Assembly: GCA_026397255.1 (NCBI GenBank)
Contig: JAPLVF010000005.1
Span: 1-53,106 of the forward strand
Direction: 5' to 3'
Length of the DNA stretch: 53,106 nucleotides
DNA from: Candidatus Beckwithbacteria bacterium
GTDB lineage: Bacteria; Patescibacteriota; Microgenomatia; UBA1400; CG1-02-47-37
Position 1 is the stretch's first letter. Each line of letters opens with the position of its first letter. The notes beneath the pieces are model-generated. The model did not search any database. It was not told the origin of the DNA and saw nothing but the letters and a program-made list of their open reading frames with translations. A program made the position numbers and the translations under genes. Shown piece after piece: positions 1 to 6,949 of this stretch.

Positions 1-216
1 TTTACAAAAGTTGAAACTGACGGCGAAAAAATTAATTTTACAACTGATAACCGGGTAAAATGTTTGAATTGTCAAAAGGGCATAAGTGATCCTTTTAGCC
101 TAGTTTTTCCGGCTGGCAAAGAAATTGATTTTATTATTACCAGCGACCAGTTAATTAAATCGATAACATTCACTGAACCTGAAGACAAGGTGGCTGAATT
201 TGTTTTTTGGAAATAA
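1..216 (+). CDS. C-terminal end of an unknown protein (partial)
   Basis: The reading frame is open from the first base of the window to a TAA at 214-216, so the start lies outside. Seventy-one residues are visible. They contain a CxxC pair (Cys21 and Cys24 of the visible part, CLNC) and otherwise look like a beta-rich soluble domain with a hydrophilic end (VAEFVFWK). I do not recognise the family. A lone CxxC could bind metal or form a disulfide, but there is not enough sequence to decide. It converges on the AIR-synthase-like gene with 11 bp between the two stop codons. Confidence 0.6.
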   Translation, partial: FTKVETDGEKINFTTDNRVKCLNCQKGISDPFSLVFPAGKEIDFIITSDQLIKSITFTEPEDKVAEFVFWK

Positions 217-227
217 TAGAGGAAAAT

Positions 228-1244
228 TTATTTAAAAATCTTAGTTATTTCGTCTTTGGCTGAAAAATCCAGATCTTCAACTCTTCCCGCAGTCACTATT
301 TTAAGCCCCTGATTTTTCTCCTTAATTTCTCCTATGGTAGTAGCTAAAATTTTGTGCCTTCTTAAGACCGAAGTGATCGAATCTACGCTTTCTGGAGGTG
401 CAATGATTAATAAGGCTCCCGAAGCTATTGTTTTTAACGGATCTAAACCATATTCTTCACAAAGGATTCCTGATTCTTCTAGAATCGGAATTTTTTCTCT
501 GTCAACCAGCAAGCCAACCCGCGAGGCTTGGGCTACTTCATAAAGTCCGGCGGAAAGTCCTCCCTCTGTCGGATCGTGCATTGCATGAACGACAAACTGA
601 TTTGCCAAAAGTGCGTCTCTAACTACCGAAAGGCCGGGTTGATGAAGAAAATTTTGACTTTTTCGGATAAACTCTTCGTCGTACCCTCTCTTTTTTAATT
701 CCTCTTGTTTTTCCCTCGCGATGATTGACGTGCCCTCGATGACGATACCTTTTGTTAAAATAATTGCATCCCCAGGTTTAGCTCCCGATGTAGAAACTAA
801 TTTCTCTTTGGCAACTTCGCCCAACATCGCACCAACAACAATTGGCCTGTCCAAATTATAAGTAACCTCAGTGTGTCCCCCAATAACCGATACCCCTAAT
901 TCCTTAGATGCTTGAGAGATTTGAGCAAAAATCTCCTCGATTTCTTTCTCGGTGGTCTTTCCGTTCTGAAGAAGTATGGTCGGGAGAAACCATTTTGGGG
1001 TAGCGCCGGTTGTGGCAATGTCATTTGCGTTGACCTGAACCGCATACCAGCCAATGTTGTCCGTTGCAAAAGTTATCGGGTCGGTTTTTACAACGAGGAA
1101 GCGGTCGGGAAATTCAATGACCGCCGCGTCTTCCCCCAGTTTGGGTCCCAAGGCCACCCGGGGGTCTGATAAGGTTTCGTATTTTTTCAGTAGCCTTTCC
1201 AATAATGGAAAATCCAATTTCCCCAGCGGCAACATTTTTTTCAT
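228..1244 (-). CDS. AIR synthase-related protein (PurM/HypE/ThiL superfamily)
   Basis: A 338-residue protein of the ATP-binding PurM-like superfamily, which contains AIR synthetase, HypE, ThiL and SelD. Visible family signatures are GEDAAV (residues 37-42), KTDPI (53-57), VNANDIATTGA (71-81) and GGHTEV (122-127), which form the nucleotide and metal site. The C-terminal half holds the second alpha/beta domain (HDPTEGG near residue 224). HypE proteins end in a catalytic cysteine (PRIC-type tail). This protein ends DEITKIFK, so it is unlikely to be a true hydrogenase maturation factor, and no hydrogenase genes are nearby. The exact substrate is unknown. A GAGGAAG Shine-Dalgarno-like stretch precedes the ATG. 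Confidence 0.8.
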   Translation of the reverse strand: MKKMLPLGKLDFPLLERLLKKYETLSDPRVALGPKLGEDAAVIEFPDRFLVVKTDPITFATDNIGWYAVQVNANDIATTGATPKWFLPTILLQNGKTTEKEIEEIFAQISQASKELGVSVIGGHTEVTYNLDRPIVVGAMLGEVAKEKLVSTSGAKPGDAIILTKGIVIEGTSIIAREKQEELKKRGYDEEFIRKSQNFLHQPGLSVVRDALLANQFVVHAMHDPTEGGLSAGLYEVAQASRVGLLVDREKIPILEESGILCEEYGLDPLKTIASGALLIIAPPESVDSITSVLRRHKILATTIGEIKEKNQGLKIVTAGRVEDLDFSAKDEITKIFK

Positions 1245-1298
1245 CTTCCTCTTTTCTTCCGGCAGCTTAGCTTAGCAAGTTTAACTATCAATTTATAC

Positions 1299-1381
1299 TG
1301 TCTCATTTATCTTGGTTCGACCTTGCTCACCACAAACACTCGACTCCGCTCAGTGCAAGCATTAAGCCTTGATGTGAGACA
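1299..1381. repeat. Inverted-repeat-bounded element with an internal hairpin repeat
   Basis: TGTCTCA at 1299-1305 and TGAGACA at 1375-1381 form a perfect 7-bp inverted repeat around 69 bp. The interior includes a copy of the CACT...AGTG repeat (1337-1360). It lies in the spacer between the AIR-synthase-like gene and a divergent methyltransferase. It could be a small non-autonomous element or a transcribed structure. No coding potential is seen. Confidence 0.35.
1337..1360 (+). repeat. Tail-hairpin repeat, copy 1 (CACT/AGTG type)
   Basis: CACTCG followed by CTCAGTGCAAGC. It belongs to the dispersed family with the pattern C(A/C)CTTCG-variable loop-CTCAG(T/G)GCAAGC, also found at 3646, 3807, 4586, 18556, 47314 and 49996. 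The CACT and AGTG arms can pair. Confidence 0.55.
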
Positions 1382-1465
1382 ATGGTTATAGGGATAGAAT
1401 GGTCCCAGACCGGCCCGCTCAACTGCGTTTGTAGCTTAAATTTAATTATAAATAAAGAGTTGATT

Positions 1466-2158
1466 ATGTTAGATAAAGGAGATAGAACGCCAAAAGAGTA
1501 TGCGAGCGTTCAGGCTCAAATACAAAAACAAAAGAATGCATTAGAAGCACGTTTGTTAGAACATCCATTGGATAACTTTAAAACCTTTTACTTTATAGCC
1601 TTGGATTTGGGGTTTGCTGACGAAGAAGAGTTAATACAATATCTTCAGAATAAAAAAGTTTTAGATGTAGGTTCGGGTTTTAATGGTCTAGCGATTGGCA
1701 GTATTTTAAAAGGCGTTTCTACTGATATCATATCTGTAACTCCACGCAAGAGGGATCCAAATTTTCAAGTTTATATGAGAAAACTTTTAGAAAGTGAAGA
1801 TGAATATAGAGTGTATAGTCGGGAAGAGAAAGATAAAGCAATAAAAGAAAGTATGCAAAAAACTTATTTTATGTTTGCTCATGATTTATCTTTTTTTAAA
1901 GATGAAAGTTTTGATGTGGTTATTGATAATGCGGCGAGTTTTTATTATGCCAGAAATGATGAGGTTCTTCTTCTCAGGCAAGGTTTGCGTGAAGAGTTAA
2001 GGGTGTTGCGTCAAGGAGGAACTATACGAGTTGGAGACTTTAACACATATGGTTATAATCCTCCGAGCTGGAGGGAAGGAGTCCTTATTGATGAAGGTGT
2101 AAATTATAGTGTTTTTAAAAACCCACATACATCTGGAGTTGAAATCACTAAAATATGA
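1466..2158 (+). CDS. Class I SAM-dependent methyltransferase-like protein
   Basis: A 230-residue protein with a class I methyltransferase core: motif I is VLDVGSGFNG, a motif-II-like region follows as SFDVVIDNAASF, and a late strand reads LRQGGTIRVGDF. The ATG at 1466 was chosen over the in-frame ATG at 1382, because the upstream 28 residues overlap the repeat-rich spacer and do not look like family sequence. The substrate cannot be told from sequence. Its AT-rich codons and its isolation between single genes would fit recent acquisition, but this is only an impression. It is convergent with the acyltransferase gene downstream. Confidence 0.7.
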   Translation: MLDKGDRTPKEYASVQAQIQKQKNALEARLLEHPLDNFKTFYFIALDLGFADEEELIQYLQNKKVLDVGSGFNGLAIGSILKGVSTDIISVTPRKRDPNFQVYMRKLLESEDEYRVYSREEKDKAIKESMQKTYFMFAHDLSFFKDESFDVVIDNAASFYYARNDEVLLLRQGLREELRVLRQGGTIRVGDFNTYGYNPPSWREGVLIDEGVNYSVFKNPHTSGVEITKI

Positions 2159-2169
2159 TGAGTGGGAAT

Positions 2170-3186
2170 TTACCCAGTTAATTTAGACAGATACGGAATT
2201 TTGTGGATGAGATAAGCCAAAATGAATGAAACAGAACTGGTTAAGAAAAAGAAAGTGAGATTGGGCCAGAACTGAGAGAAGGTTGCCAGTGGCCAAATTG
2301 TTTCTAAAACAATAATGTGGATAAAAAAGACTAAAAAAGAGAGGCGGGAAATAGTTTTTACAAGGGCAAGATTAAGTTTAATTTTGGTAAACAGATAATA
2401 TAAGATGGCGGCAAAAGAAAAGGTATAAGGTAATATTAACGGCCGCCAGTTGGAATAAAAAAATAAATAATTCCCGGTTTGATAATATAAACGTTCTCCC
2501 TGGTAAAAAATAAAGTAAGCGAGGGTGAGAGTAATTAAGATTAACAGCCAGAGAAATTTTTTAACAAAATTAAGCAATTGTTCCTGATGGTGAGATAAAA
2601 CCATGCCGACAATAAAAACATAATAGTTAAAGAAAGCGACTTTAATAGGGTAAAAAGTATTAGTGGGAAGTAAGTAATAATCCTGATATAAAAACAGTAA
2701 TTCAATGATACCTAAAATTATCAGCATCCAGCGATTGGTAAAAAAATGATACAAGCGATGCAGGAGCGGGAAAATAAAATAAAAGATTAAGAGAGACGGG
2801 ATGAAGTAAAGCTGATAAGAAGCAGTGCCGGAAACCAAACTAATAAAAAAATTGTTATTAAGTTGGGAGTAAACAAAATAAAAGTAAACAATGCTCCAAA
2901 AAACATAAGGAATAAAAATCCGGCTAAGACGTTTTTTTAAATATTCCCAATAATTGGCGTGATGGGAATAGTTTAGTTCCAGGACAAAACCGGAAATCAT
3001 AAAAAACAGCGGTACGGTAAAGCGGGAAGCCTGGTTAAGAAATAAGGTCCAGGGAAGATGGTAAAGGTCGTTGGCGGTGGCCTGAAAGGCTTTGGTGGTC
3101 GTGTGGATTAAAATTACGGCTAAAATAGAGATTAGTCGGAGAAGATCAATCGCCGGATTGTAAGTTTTTGCTTGAGTATCGGGCAT
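2170..3186 (-). CDS. Acyltransferase 3 family membrane protein (OafA-like)
   Basis: A 338-residue polytopic membrane protein with about ten hydrophobic segments. The N-terminus has the family pattern NPAIDLLRLISILAVILIHT, in which the Arg and the His of the first transmembrane segments are the expected catalytic and acyl-donor features. A second family feature is FTVPLFFMISGFVLE near residue 60. Members transfer acyl groups (often acetyl) to cell-surface glycans or lipids. The glycan target is unknown here. It stands alone, with the tRNA cluster beginning behind its start on the other strand. Confidence 0.85.
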   Translation of the reverse strand: MPDTQAKTYNPAIDLLRLISILAVILIHTTTKAFQATANDLYHLPWTLFLNQASRFTVPLFFMISGFVLELNYSHHANYWEYLKKRLSRIFIPYVFWSIVYFYFVYSQLNNNFFISLVSGTASYQLYFIPSLLIFYFIFPLLHRLYHFFTNRWMLIILGIIELLFLYQDYYLLPTNTFYPIKVAFFNYYVFIVGMVLSHHQEQLLNFVKKFLWLLILITLTLAYFIFYQGERLYYQTGNYLFFYSNWRPLILPYTFSFAAILYYLFTKIKLNLALVKTISRLSFLVFFIHIIVLETIWPLATFSQFWPNLTFFFLTSSVSFILAYLIHKIPYLSKLTG

Positions 3187-3237
3187 GGCAAAATTTTAGC
3201 AAGATATTCAGCAAAAGAATAGATTTGATTTTTTTGG

Positions 3238-3243
3238 TATAAT
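3238..3243 (+). promoter_or_regulatory. Putative -10 box for the tRNA-Leu cluster
   Basis: TATAAT lies 15 bp before the 5' end of tRNA-Leu. No good -35 is visible at the usual spacing. Confidence 0.45.
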
Positions 3244-3257
3244 TTTAGCTGATTGAA

Positions 3258-3341
3258 GGCCAGATGGTGAAATCGGTATACACGCAAGACTTAAAATCTT
3301 GTGACCGCAAGGTTGTGAGGGTTCGAGTCCCTCTCTGGCCA
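3258..3341 (+). tRNA. tRNA-Leu (anticodon UAA)
   Basis: Acceptor GGCCAGA pairs with TCTGGCC. The anticodon stem CAAGA/TCTTG encloses the loop CTTAAAA, giving anticodon TAA. There is a class II variable arm, a T-loop GTTCGAGTC, and discriminator A at 3341. CCA is not encoded. Confidence 0.95.
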
Positions 3342-3379
3342 CCTCGCTTCGCTCGGTGCGGAGCACATTAGTTGTCGGC

Positions 3380-3452
3380 CGGGGTGTGGCTCAGTTGGTA
3401 GAGCGCTTCGTTTGGGACGAAGAGACCGCCAGTTCGAATCTGGCCACCCCGA
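3380..3452 (+). tRNA. tRNA-Pro (anticodon UGG)
   Basis: Acceptor CGGGGTG/CACCCCG. Anticodon stem CTTCG/CGAAG with loop TTTGGGA gives TGG. Discriminator A at 3452. CCA is not encoded. Confidence 0.95.
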
Positions 3453-3477
3453 CAGCGCAGATTTTATTTAGAGATCT

Positions 3478-3548
3478 GCGGGTATGGTTCAATGGTAGAA
3501 CCACAGATTTCCAATCTGTTGATGCGGGTTCGATTCCCGCTACCCGCT
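3478..3548 (+). tRNA. tRNA-Gly (anticodon UCC)
   Basis: Acceptor GCGGGTA/TACCCGC. Anticodon stem ACAGA/TCTGT with loop TTTCCAA gives TCC. Discriminator U at 3548. The short D-loop is typical of glycine tRNAs. Confidence 0.95.
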
Positions 3549-3574
3549 CCCTTCACAGAGTTCAGGGTAAACCT

Positions 3575-3647
3575 GCGCCCATAGCTTAACGGATAAAGCG
3601 GCTGCCTTCTAAGCAGTAGACTGGGGGTCCGATTCCTCCTGGGCGCA
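3575..3647 (+). tRNA. tRNA-Arg (anticodon UCU)
   Basis: Acceptor GCGCCCA/TGGGCGC. Anticodon loop CTTCTAA gives TCT. Discriminator A at 3647. The tail-hairpin repeat begins within its last bases. Confidence 0.94.
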
Positions 3648-3681
3648 CTTCGGCCCGCGTTTAGCGGGCCTCAGTGCAAGC
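3646..3681 (+). repeat. Tail-hairpin repeat, copy 2, with GC-rich inner stem
   Basis: CACTTCG begins in the tRNA-Arg 3' end and the copy closes with CTCAGTGCAAGC. The interior holds a perfect 7-bp stem GGCCCGC/GCGGGCC (3652-3658 and 3664-3670), so the whole is a stacked hairpin of about 36 nt. It probably acts in tRNA 3'-end formation or termination, though it lacks a T-tract. Confidence 0.6.
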
Positions 3682-3732
3682 CTTTCGGAAATACCTCAAG
3701 GCAAGCACATAAGTGGTAGAATATTGATAAAT

Positions 3733-3808
3733 GGTGACTGTAGCTTAGCTGGTTTAAAGCGCCTCCCTGTGGAGGAGGAGATCGGCGGTTCAAATCCGCT
3801 CAGTCACC
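3733..3808 (+). tRNA. tRNA-His (anticodon GUG)
   Basis: Acceptor GTGACTG/CAGTCAC with the extra G(-1) at 3733 facing C73 at 3808, the hallmark of histidine tRNAs. Anticodon stem CCTCC/GGAGG with loop CTGTGGA gives GTG. Confidence 0.95.
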
Positions 3809-3836
3809 CTTCGTCGTTTCACTCCTCAGGGCAAGC
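3807..3836 (+). repeat. Tail-hairpin repeat, copy 3 (CCCT/AGGG type)
   Basis: It starts in the last bases of tRNA-His with CCCTTCG and ends CTCAGGGCAAGC. Compared with the CACT/AGTG copies, both arms changed together. After it, up to 4050, I see no gene, only AT-rich spacer. Confidence 0.6.
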
Positions 3837-4030
3837 CCATAATTTGTATTGAGAGTATTTTAAGGTTTTTTCCTCAAGAGAATCCCCTATCCAAAGGTCA
3901 TCTCAAAACGACTACAGGAAAGATTAAATTGACTAACCACATTTCTTCTGTTAACATATTGTTTAATGTTATTCTACAAATACTTAACCAACCGCCGTGG
4001 TTTCCGTACTAGCCTTTCGGAGGTTTTGTT

Positions 4031-4037
4031 GTAATAA
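4031..4037 (+). promoter_or_regulatory. Putative -10 box upstream of the structured leader
   Basis: GTAATAAT follows GAGGTTTTGTT. Nearly the same string (GAGGTTTTTGTTATAAT) precedes the NYN gene at 4692-4708. It would start a leader of about 70 nt before the ATG at 4111. Confidence 0.35.
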
Positions 4038-4050
4038 TAAATTAATTCAC

Positions 4051-4098
4051 ATCTGCAAGACACGCCTCCGTAAGGAGGTTTTTTTGTGTCTTGCAGAT
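4051..4098 (+). promoter_or_regulatory. Nested hairpin leader with internal terminator-like stem
   Basis: A perfect 13-bp outer inverted repeat (ATCTGCAAGACAC at 4051-4063, GTGTCTTGCAGAT at 4086-4098) encloses CCTCC-GTAA-GGAGG (4065-4078) and seven T (4079-4085). The inner part alone is a classical intrinsic terminator. The outer pairing would lock the T-tract inside a long stem. It sits 12 bp before a start codon, so a transcription attenuator or RNA-level switch is plausible. Confidence 0.55.
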
Positions 4099-4110
4099 TA
4101 AAAGGAATAT

Positions 4111-4503
4111 ATGAAACAAGAAACAAATGATTCTTTTAATGAATTAATACAGGCGGTGGAAGCTGCCGGCGGCTGGGATGGTTATTATCAAATATCGTAC
4201 AAAGAACAGCTAAAAAGACGACAGCAGCGGGTTAAGGAGTTTGATCATACGTCTTCGGCAGACTCGGCCGATCGACATATTTATGCCGAAGATCTGTCCG
4301 AAATTGAACAAATCCAGACGCTGTTTTCGCTTCATGAGGCTTTGAGCGAATATGGCTATAGACAGGATAACCTGTTCCTGAAACTGGCACACACTCTGGA
4401 CTATTACGGCAGTGTTTTGCTGCCGATGAAGAAGTTAGTTGAGCAGGGCAAAACACAGGAGGCCATTGATCTCTTTTCTCAGCCGCGTCACTATCACAGG
4501 TAA
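4111..4503 (+). CDS. Hypothetical protein, 130 residues
   Basis: I do not recognise this protein. It is soluble, charged and probably mostly helical, with an acidic and Gln-rich middle (EDLSEIEQIQTLFSLHEALSEYG) and a His-rich tail (QPRHYHR). An AAAAGGAAT Shine-Dalgarno-like site at about 4099-4107 supports the ATG. The gene has its own leader hairpin and its own terminator, so it is a monocistronic unit, and its base composition is more GC-rich than the spacer around it. No domain, signal peptide or membrane segment is visible. Confidence 0.6.
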   Translation: MKQETNDSFNELIQAVEAAGGWDGYYQISYKEQLKRRQQRVKEFDHTSSADSADRHIYAEDLSEIEQIQTLFSLHEALSEYGYRQDNLFLKLAHTLDYYGSVLLPMKKLVEQGKTQEAIDLFSQPRHYHR

Positions 4504-4513
4504 ATAAACCAAG

Positions 4514-4540
4514 AAAGGGGCCAAACAAGGCCCCTTTCTT
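4514..4540 (+). terminator. Intrinsic terminator
   Basis: A 9-bp perfect stem AAAGGGGCC/GGCCCCTTT with a 6-nt loop follows the stop codon by about 10 bp. A short T-rich tail follows. Confidence 0.75.
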
Positions 4541-4585
4541 TAGGTTCCAACCACCCTTCACTAAAGTTTCGGAGTGGCATGGCGT

Positions 4586-4610
4586 CCCTTCGGGGGTACT
4601 CAGGGCAGGC
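4586..4610 (+). repeat. Tail-hairpin repeat, copy 4 (CCCT/AGGG type)
   Basis: CCCTTCG followed by CTCAGGGCAGGC. It lies in the 214-bp spacer between the hypothetical gene and the NYN gene, not next to a tRNA. Confidence 0.5.
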
Positions 4611-4666
4611 GTTCGCTGTGTATCTTGACACGCTCTTAAAAGTAGTGTTAAATATATTTATTCTCG

Positions 4667-4700
4667 CCTCGTCCAAGCCTTACGGCCCGACGAGGTTTTT
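4667..4700 (+). terminator. Terminator-like hairpin just before the NYN promoter
   Basis: CCTCGTC (4667-4673) pairs with GACGAGG (4689-4695), followed by five T. It may insulate the NYN gene from upstream transcription. Confidence 0.5.
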
Positions 4701-4702
4701 GT

Positions 4703-4708
4703 TATAAT
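4703..4708 (+). promoter_or_regulatory. -10 box of the NYN gene
   Basis: TATAAT ends 9 bp before the ATG at 4718, predicting an mRNA leader of only a few bases. Confidence 0.6.
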
Positions 4709-4717
4709 GGATTAAAT

Positions 4718-5308
4718 ATGCCAATACAAAAACTACAAATACTTTATATTGATGGAGAGAATTTAAAGTTTTATCTTAAAAGCGTATTGGGTTCCAAGTC
4801 TATTCAGAAACCATATTTATTGGAAAATATTGATTACGAAAAACTATTCACTTCTGCATTGGCAGACTTTGACTTATCCGAAAAAAGATTTTATTCGGCA
4901 AAACTTAGAGAACAACAAGGGTTTTTAACAAAATCCAGAGAATTGATTCAAAGGCAAAGAGCTTTAAAGTCACACTTGGAACAACAAGGGTTTACTTTTA
5001 TTATTTCTGGCAATGTTAGAAAACAATCCGTTAGTGTTAACGGGAGAAGTAAAACTATTTTTAAAGAAAAAGGTGTGGATGTAAGAATAGCTGTTGATCT
5101 TGTATCTGAATCTTGTGATGGTAAAGTTGGAAAGGTTATATTGTGCAGTTCGGATTCAGATTTACAGCCGGCTGTTTCCGAAGTTAAGCGTAGAGGAGTT
5201 GAGGTAGTTTATTTAGGTTTTGAGATTTGTCCAAATAAAGGATTAACCTATACAACAAGTAGAACTATTCTTTTGAGAAATTCGGAAGTGCTTGACTCGT
5301 ACAATTAA
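4718..5308 (+). CDS. NYN domain (PIN-like, LabA/DUF88-type) putative RNase
   Basis: A 196-residue single-domain protein of the NYN superfamily, PIN-fold metal-dependent nucleases. Acidic active-site residues are visible: IDGEN near residues 11-15, KGVDVRIAVDLV (118-129, with Asp121 and Asp127) and SSDSDLQPAV (144-153). A final strand reads GVEVVYLGFE. The pattern matches LabA/DUF88 proteins, which are thought to cut RNA. The natural target is unknown. It has its own promoter with almost no leader, and no antitoxin-like partner adjoins it, so a toxin role is not supported. Confidence 0.85.
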   Translation: MPIQKLQILYIDGENLKFYLKSVLGSKSIQKPYLLENIDYEKLFTSALADFDLSEKRFYSAKLREQQGFLTKSRELIQRQRALKSHLEQQGFTFIISGNVRKQSVSVNGRSKTIFKEKGVDVRIAVDLVSESCDGKVGKVILCSSDSDLQPAVSEVKRRGVEVVYLGFEICPNKGLTYTTSRTILLRNSEVLDSYN

Positions 5309-5377
5309 GTTCTGTGTAGGTTCCAACGTCCCTTCGGCAATAATCAAACAAGAGTGATAAAATAAATTTAAAGAGGT

Positions 5378-6949
5378 ATGAAGTTTTTAAAGAAAGAAAA
5401 GTTAGTTATTCTGTTATTGATTGTTTTAGGTTTTTTATTTCGTTGGTATCTGATCAGAGACAACTATTTTGAGTTTTATTATTATCAGGCCAGAGATGCC
5501 GATGTTTCCCGCTCAATTCTGGAAAAAGCCGATTTAAAGATTCAAGGTCCGGCAACGAGCGGGACTAACGACAAAATTTACAATGGTGTTCTGTATTACT
5601 ACTTAACCGGACCTATTTATACGTTATTTAAAGGCAACCCTCTGGCCCCGACTTTATTTTTAAGTTTCTTAAGTTCTTTAGCAGTGGTGCCAATATATTT
5701 AATTGGTAAAGAGATTTTTAAATCAAGAAACGTAGGTATTGCTGCAGCTTTGCTCTATGCTTTTTCCGTGGATGCTAGCCAGCTGGGAACCTGGTTAGGG
5801 AATTCCAGTATCGCTACTTGGTCGGTCCCCTTTTTTTATTTTTTTCTGTGGCAGTCTTTATTTAAAAAGAAGAAAAAGTTTTTAGCGCTAACAGCTTTAT
5901 TTTTAGGTCTGGCCAATCAGGCAACTCTCTACACGGCTTACTTAATAGGAATCGTGGTAATGGTATATATTTTTCAAGCGATAAAAGAAAAAAACTTTTG
6001 GTTCTTAGGTGGGAAAAATTTCTTTAAGGCAATAGCAATTTATTTAATGGTTGTCAGCCCAATGATTCTTACCCAAATTAAGCTACTGCTAGCCGGGGTG
6101 TACAAATTAAATCAGTTAAGCACAAATGCCGGCGGAAAGCCTACCTTCTATGAATTAATTAGGGGAATTAGCGGAGTATATGTTAATAAAGCGGAGATGA
6201 CTTTATTGCCATCAATACCAAAAGTTTCACTAATGCTAGTTTTTCTCATTATTTTTTGGTTTCTAATCAGAAAAGATTCCCGAGCAAAAAAGATTTTTAT
6301 TAGTCTGTGGCTGTTTACGCCGGCTCTACTGTTTTTAATCTTGGGTCGGGCTTCCTATTACTCTATAACCGGTTTAAATTCAGGTATTTATTTAATTGTT
6401 GCCTGGATTTTTTACCAAGGTTTTAAAAAAACTTTGCCTAACATGTTGCGTGTGGCAACGACAGTAGGAATCATAATTTTTATTGCCTCAAACTTTAACG
6501 CGGTGCAAAAGATCAGGGAAACACAAGCGAATAACTTGACCGTCCAAAGCGGGGCCTTTTTAAATCGGTTGCTGGAAGTCGTTGATTACACTTATAAAGC
6601 AGCTGGCGGCAAGCAATTTTCAATCTCTGCCTTAACTAACCCTTATAAATACAGCACGACTTGGGCTTATTTATATTCTTGGTACGGAAGGGAACACTAT
6701 GGTTATCTCCCCAAATTTGTTGGTTCGGATCAAAAAGGAATCCCGGCCGGTGACTTACTCGAAAATATTAAGACACCGGAAAAAATCCATTTTTCTATTT
6801 ATGAAACCGACCCCGGAGGATTAGCCATGTTTGTGCCGGAATTTAGAAAATGGCAAGAGGAAATCGCCGGTCCAGCTAGCGCTAAACTTAAGTTCGGATC
6901 GATATCTTTGGAACAAAGAGGTGTAAATAAGTTTATGGTACCAAAGTAA
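5378..6949 (+). CDS. GT39/ArnT-like membrane glycosyltransferase
   Basis: A 523-residue integral membrane protein with about 10-12 hydrophobic segments and a soluble C-terminal region (from about residue 390). The first segment is followed by an extracytoplasmic loop with ARDAD (residues 38-42), the acidic pair expected for GT-C fold enzymes of the PMT/ArnT family. These move sugars from a lipid-phosphate carrier to proteins or surface glycans. An AAGAGGT Shine-Dalgarno-like site precedes the ATG. The 3' end overlaps the convergent helicase gene by 17 bp. The acceptor cannot be told from sequence. Confidence 0.75.
   Translation: MKFLKKEKLVILLLIVLGFLFRWYLIRDNYFEFYYYQARDADVSRSILEKADLKIQGPATSGTNDKIYNGVLYYYLTGPIYTLFKGNPLAPTLFLSFLSSLAVVPIYLIGKEIFKSRNVGIAAALLYAFSVDASQLGTWLGNSSIATWSVPFFYFFLWQSLFKKKKKFLALTALFLGLANQATLYTAYLIGIVVMVYIFQAIKEKNFWFLGGKNFFKAIAIYLMVVSPMILTQIKLLLAGVYKLNQLSTNAGGKPTFYELIRGISGVYVNKAEMTLLPSIPKVSLMLVFLIIFWFLIRKDSRAKKIFISLWLFTPALLFLILGRASYYSITGLNSGIYLIVAWIFYQGFKKTLPNMLRVATTVGIIIFIASNFNAVQKIRETQANNLTVQSGAFLNRLLEVVDYTYKAAGGKQFSISALTNPYKYSTTWAYLYSWYGREHYGYLPKFVGSDQKGIPAGDLLENIKTPEKIHFSIYETDPGGLAMFVPEFRKWQEEIAGPASAKLKFGSISLEQRGVNKFMVPK

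Noticed and set aside
228-1244. HypE hydrogenase maturation factor
   Set aside because: The C-terminal cysteine tail is missing and no hydrogenase or hyp genes are present.
3356-3589. A 77-residue open frame across the tRNA cluster
   Set aside because: It runs through tRNA-Pro and tRNA-Gly, which are well supported; the peptide is a translation of tRNA sequence.
4718-5308. NYN protein as the toxin of a toxin-antitoxin pair
   Set aside because: It has its own promoter, and no small antitoxin-like gene adjoins it.
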